5,427 nucleotides of DNA from assembly GCA_019312685.1 (NCBI GenBank), contig JAFDCR010000375.1:1-5427 (forward strand), written 5' to 3'. The DNA comes from Deltaproteobacteria bacterium (lineage in GTDB: Bacteria; Desulfobacterota; Desulfobulbia; Desulfobulbales; BM004). This document shows positions 4,575 through 5,427 of this stretch, one piece after another. The notes beneath the pieces were generated by a model, which searched no databases, was not told the origin of the DNA, and was given only the letters and a program-made list of their open reading frames with translations. The translations under genes were made by a program, and so were the position numbers. Position 1 is the stretch's first letter. Every line of letters begins with the position of its first letter.

Positions 4575-5427
4575 TCAATTCCTGTGCAATTTCGGATAGC
4601 GGGGAATGATCTTCTTTCTGTTAGCCGGCTTTTCGTACTTCTCTGCCGGATAACCAAGTGCGATAACCGCAAATATTGTTTCATTGTCCGGAATGTCCAG
4701 CAGCGACCTTATCTTCCTGTCCCGTTTAATGGCATCCACCGCAAATCCTATCATGCATGTACCCAGACCAAGACTATGAGCCGCAAGCATGATATTCTGG
4801 CTTGCCAGGAGCGCATCCTCCATGGGTGTACTCGCCTCTTTTCCCCCCCCCACCAGAATGACTGCTGCCGCCCCATGAAACAAGGTATCTTTACCATCCT
4901 CCTTCCAGAGCAGCAGCCCTTCCTGGACTGTTGCAAAATGGCGGCGATAATAGTTTCCCAGAGCATCTCCACTGAAATATCTGCTGAAGAGCCTGAGCCA
5001 GGATTTTTCCGCCAGCCTGTTCAATCTGGCAAAGAACCTGGCAATATGTTCCCCAAGGATAACCACTTCCAGCCGTTTGGCAAGAACCGTGAATGTCCAC
5101 ATCTGGCAATTCGTACCTGATGGTGCAGTTGTTCCCGTCTTGACCAGATCTTCCAGTAATTCAGGCGGAACCTCCCTGTCCGAATAGTTACGGCAGGAAC
5201 GTCTGGAACGCATCAGCCGGACAAGCTGTTCCGTATCATATTCACCATGGGGAAGCCAGCGGTCATCCACGCCGGTGGAGGACATGGTAAAAGGATGTTC
5301 CAATGTTTCCACCCTTATGGCATTCACCGGGCAGACGGCTTCACAGTGGCCGCACCCCATTGAATACGAGCCCGTAACAACAGCCCTTCCCTCCTGCATG
5401 GTAATGGTCTTTGCCGGGCAGACTGCA
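4575..5427 (-). CDS. Ferredoxin-domain nitroreductase family protein, 5' end outside window
   Basis: The gene is partial; 283 complete codons are visible. The reading frame stays open to the window edge. The ATG at 5399-5397 is internal, because the nine codons before it read AVCPAKTIT, the tail of a first 4Fe-4S motif (Cys-Pro then a hydrophobic strand). A second motif follows at visible residues 22-33: Ser-Met-Gly-Cys25-Gly-His-Cys28-x3-Cys32-Pro. The usual first Cys is therefore Ser22. From about residue 66 comes an FMN-binding nitroreductase fold: an Arg-rich RRSCRNY (75-81), TAPSGTNCQMW (100-110), a Gly-rich strand ILVGGGK (190-196), SQNIMLAAHSLGLGTCMIGF (209-228), and a C-terminal ALGYPAEKY strand. 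Family members are flavin oxidoreductases, here probably cytoplasmic and fed electrons through the Fe-S domain; the substrate cannot be read from the sequence. It is the first visible gene of the operon, and its stop lies 2 nt before the first exporter's start. A nine-G tract lies at 4843-4851. The family call is secure; the physiological role is unknown. Confidence 0.93.
   Translation of the reverse strand, partial: AVCPAKTITMQEGRAVVTGSYSMGCGHCEAVCPVNAIRVETLEHPFTMSSTGVDDRWLPHGEYDTEQLVRLMRSRRSCRNYSDREVPPELLEDLVKTGTTAPSGTNCQMWTFTVLAKRLEVVILGEHIARFFARLNRLAEKSWLRLFSRYFSGDALGNYYRRHFATVQEGLLLWKEDGKDTLFHGAAAVILVGGGKEASTPMEDALLASQNIMLAAHSLGLGTCMIGFAVDAIKRDRKIRSLLDIPDNETIFAVIALGYPAEKYEKPANRKKIIPRYPKLHRN
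4580..4583 (-). promoter_or_regulatory. Shine-Dalgarno (AGGA) that fixes the start of the first ABC gene
   Basis: On the minus strand AGGA is followed by 7 nt and then ATG at 4572-4570, an ideal spacing. A TTG at 4578-4576 is in the same frame but sits only 1 nt after AGGA, too close to be used. The site lies inside the last codons of the nitroreductase gene, whose TGA is at 4577-4575. Ribosomes ending there would be well placed to start the exporter gene. Confidence 0.75.

Noticed and set aside
4576..4578. TTG start for the first exporter gene (598 aa)
   Set aside because: It sits 1 nt from the AGGA ribosome binding site, whereas the ATG two codons later has a 7-nt spacer.
5397..5399. ATG as the nitroreductase start
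   Set aside because: The frame is open upstream to the window edge and encodes the end of a first 4Fe-4S motif (Ala-Val-Cys-Pro), so the true start is outside the window.

Overview
The window holds the distal part of one minus-strand operon in a bacterium. Read in the direction of transcription, the genes are an iron-sulfur (ferredoxin-domain) nitroreductase, cut by the right edge of the window (4575-5427), then two half-size ABC exporters (2782-4572 and 690-2498). The two exporters look like the halves of one heterodimer of the BmrCD/LmrCD/TM287-TM288/MdlAB kind. The first half has Asp where the catalytic Glu should follow Walker B. The second half has the catalytic Glu but an altered signature, LSAGQ. 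Together they would form one competent and one degenerate ATP site.

The rest is repeat-rich, apparently non-coding DNA. Positions 1-689, downstream of the operon, carry small hairpins, a REP/MITE-like inverted repeat (320-408), heptamer runs, and octamers of the type TTGAAYCC. The 283-bp gap between the exporter halves (2499-2781) carries four octamers running into eight perfect GGTTCGA heptamers (2506-2593), an AT-rich core, and opposite-facing octamers (2745-2768). The same octamer family touches or nearly touches the ends of both exporter genes.

Organism: a Gram-negative anaerobe is the best guess, possibly Desulfobacterota. Mid-range base composition, an Fe-S nitroreductase and short CCTTGAATCC/TCGAACC-type intergenic repeats fit that group as I remember it. 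No taxonomic marker is present, so this is weak inference.

Gene cooperation: the nitroreductase stop and the first exporter start are 2 nt apart, with the exporter's ribosome binding site inside the nitroreductase gene. These two are almost certainly co-transcribed and coupled. The second exporter half has only a weak ribosome binding site, and its start is reached through the repeat-filled gap. The biochemistry of the three genes looks ordinary. The parts worth a second look are (a) hairpins at 83-138 and 528-555 with compensatory stem changes, (b) an open frame that bridges the exporter gap exactly and runs through a 7-bp tandem array, (c) a Cys-to-Ser change in the second Fe-S motif, and (d) a nine-G tract in the nitroreductase. 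I see no CRISPR, tRNA, rRNA, transposase or phage gene.
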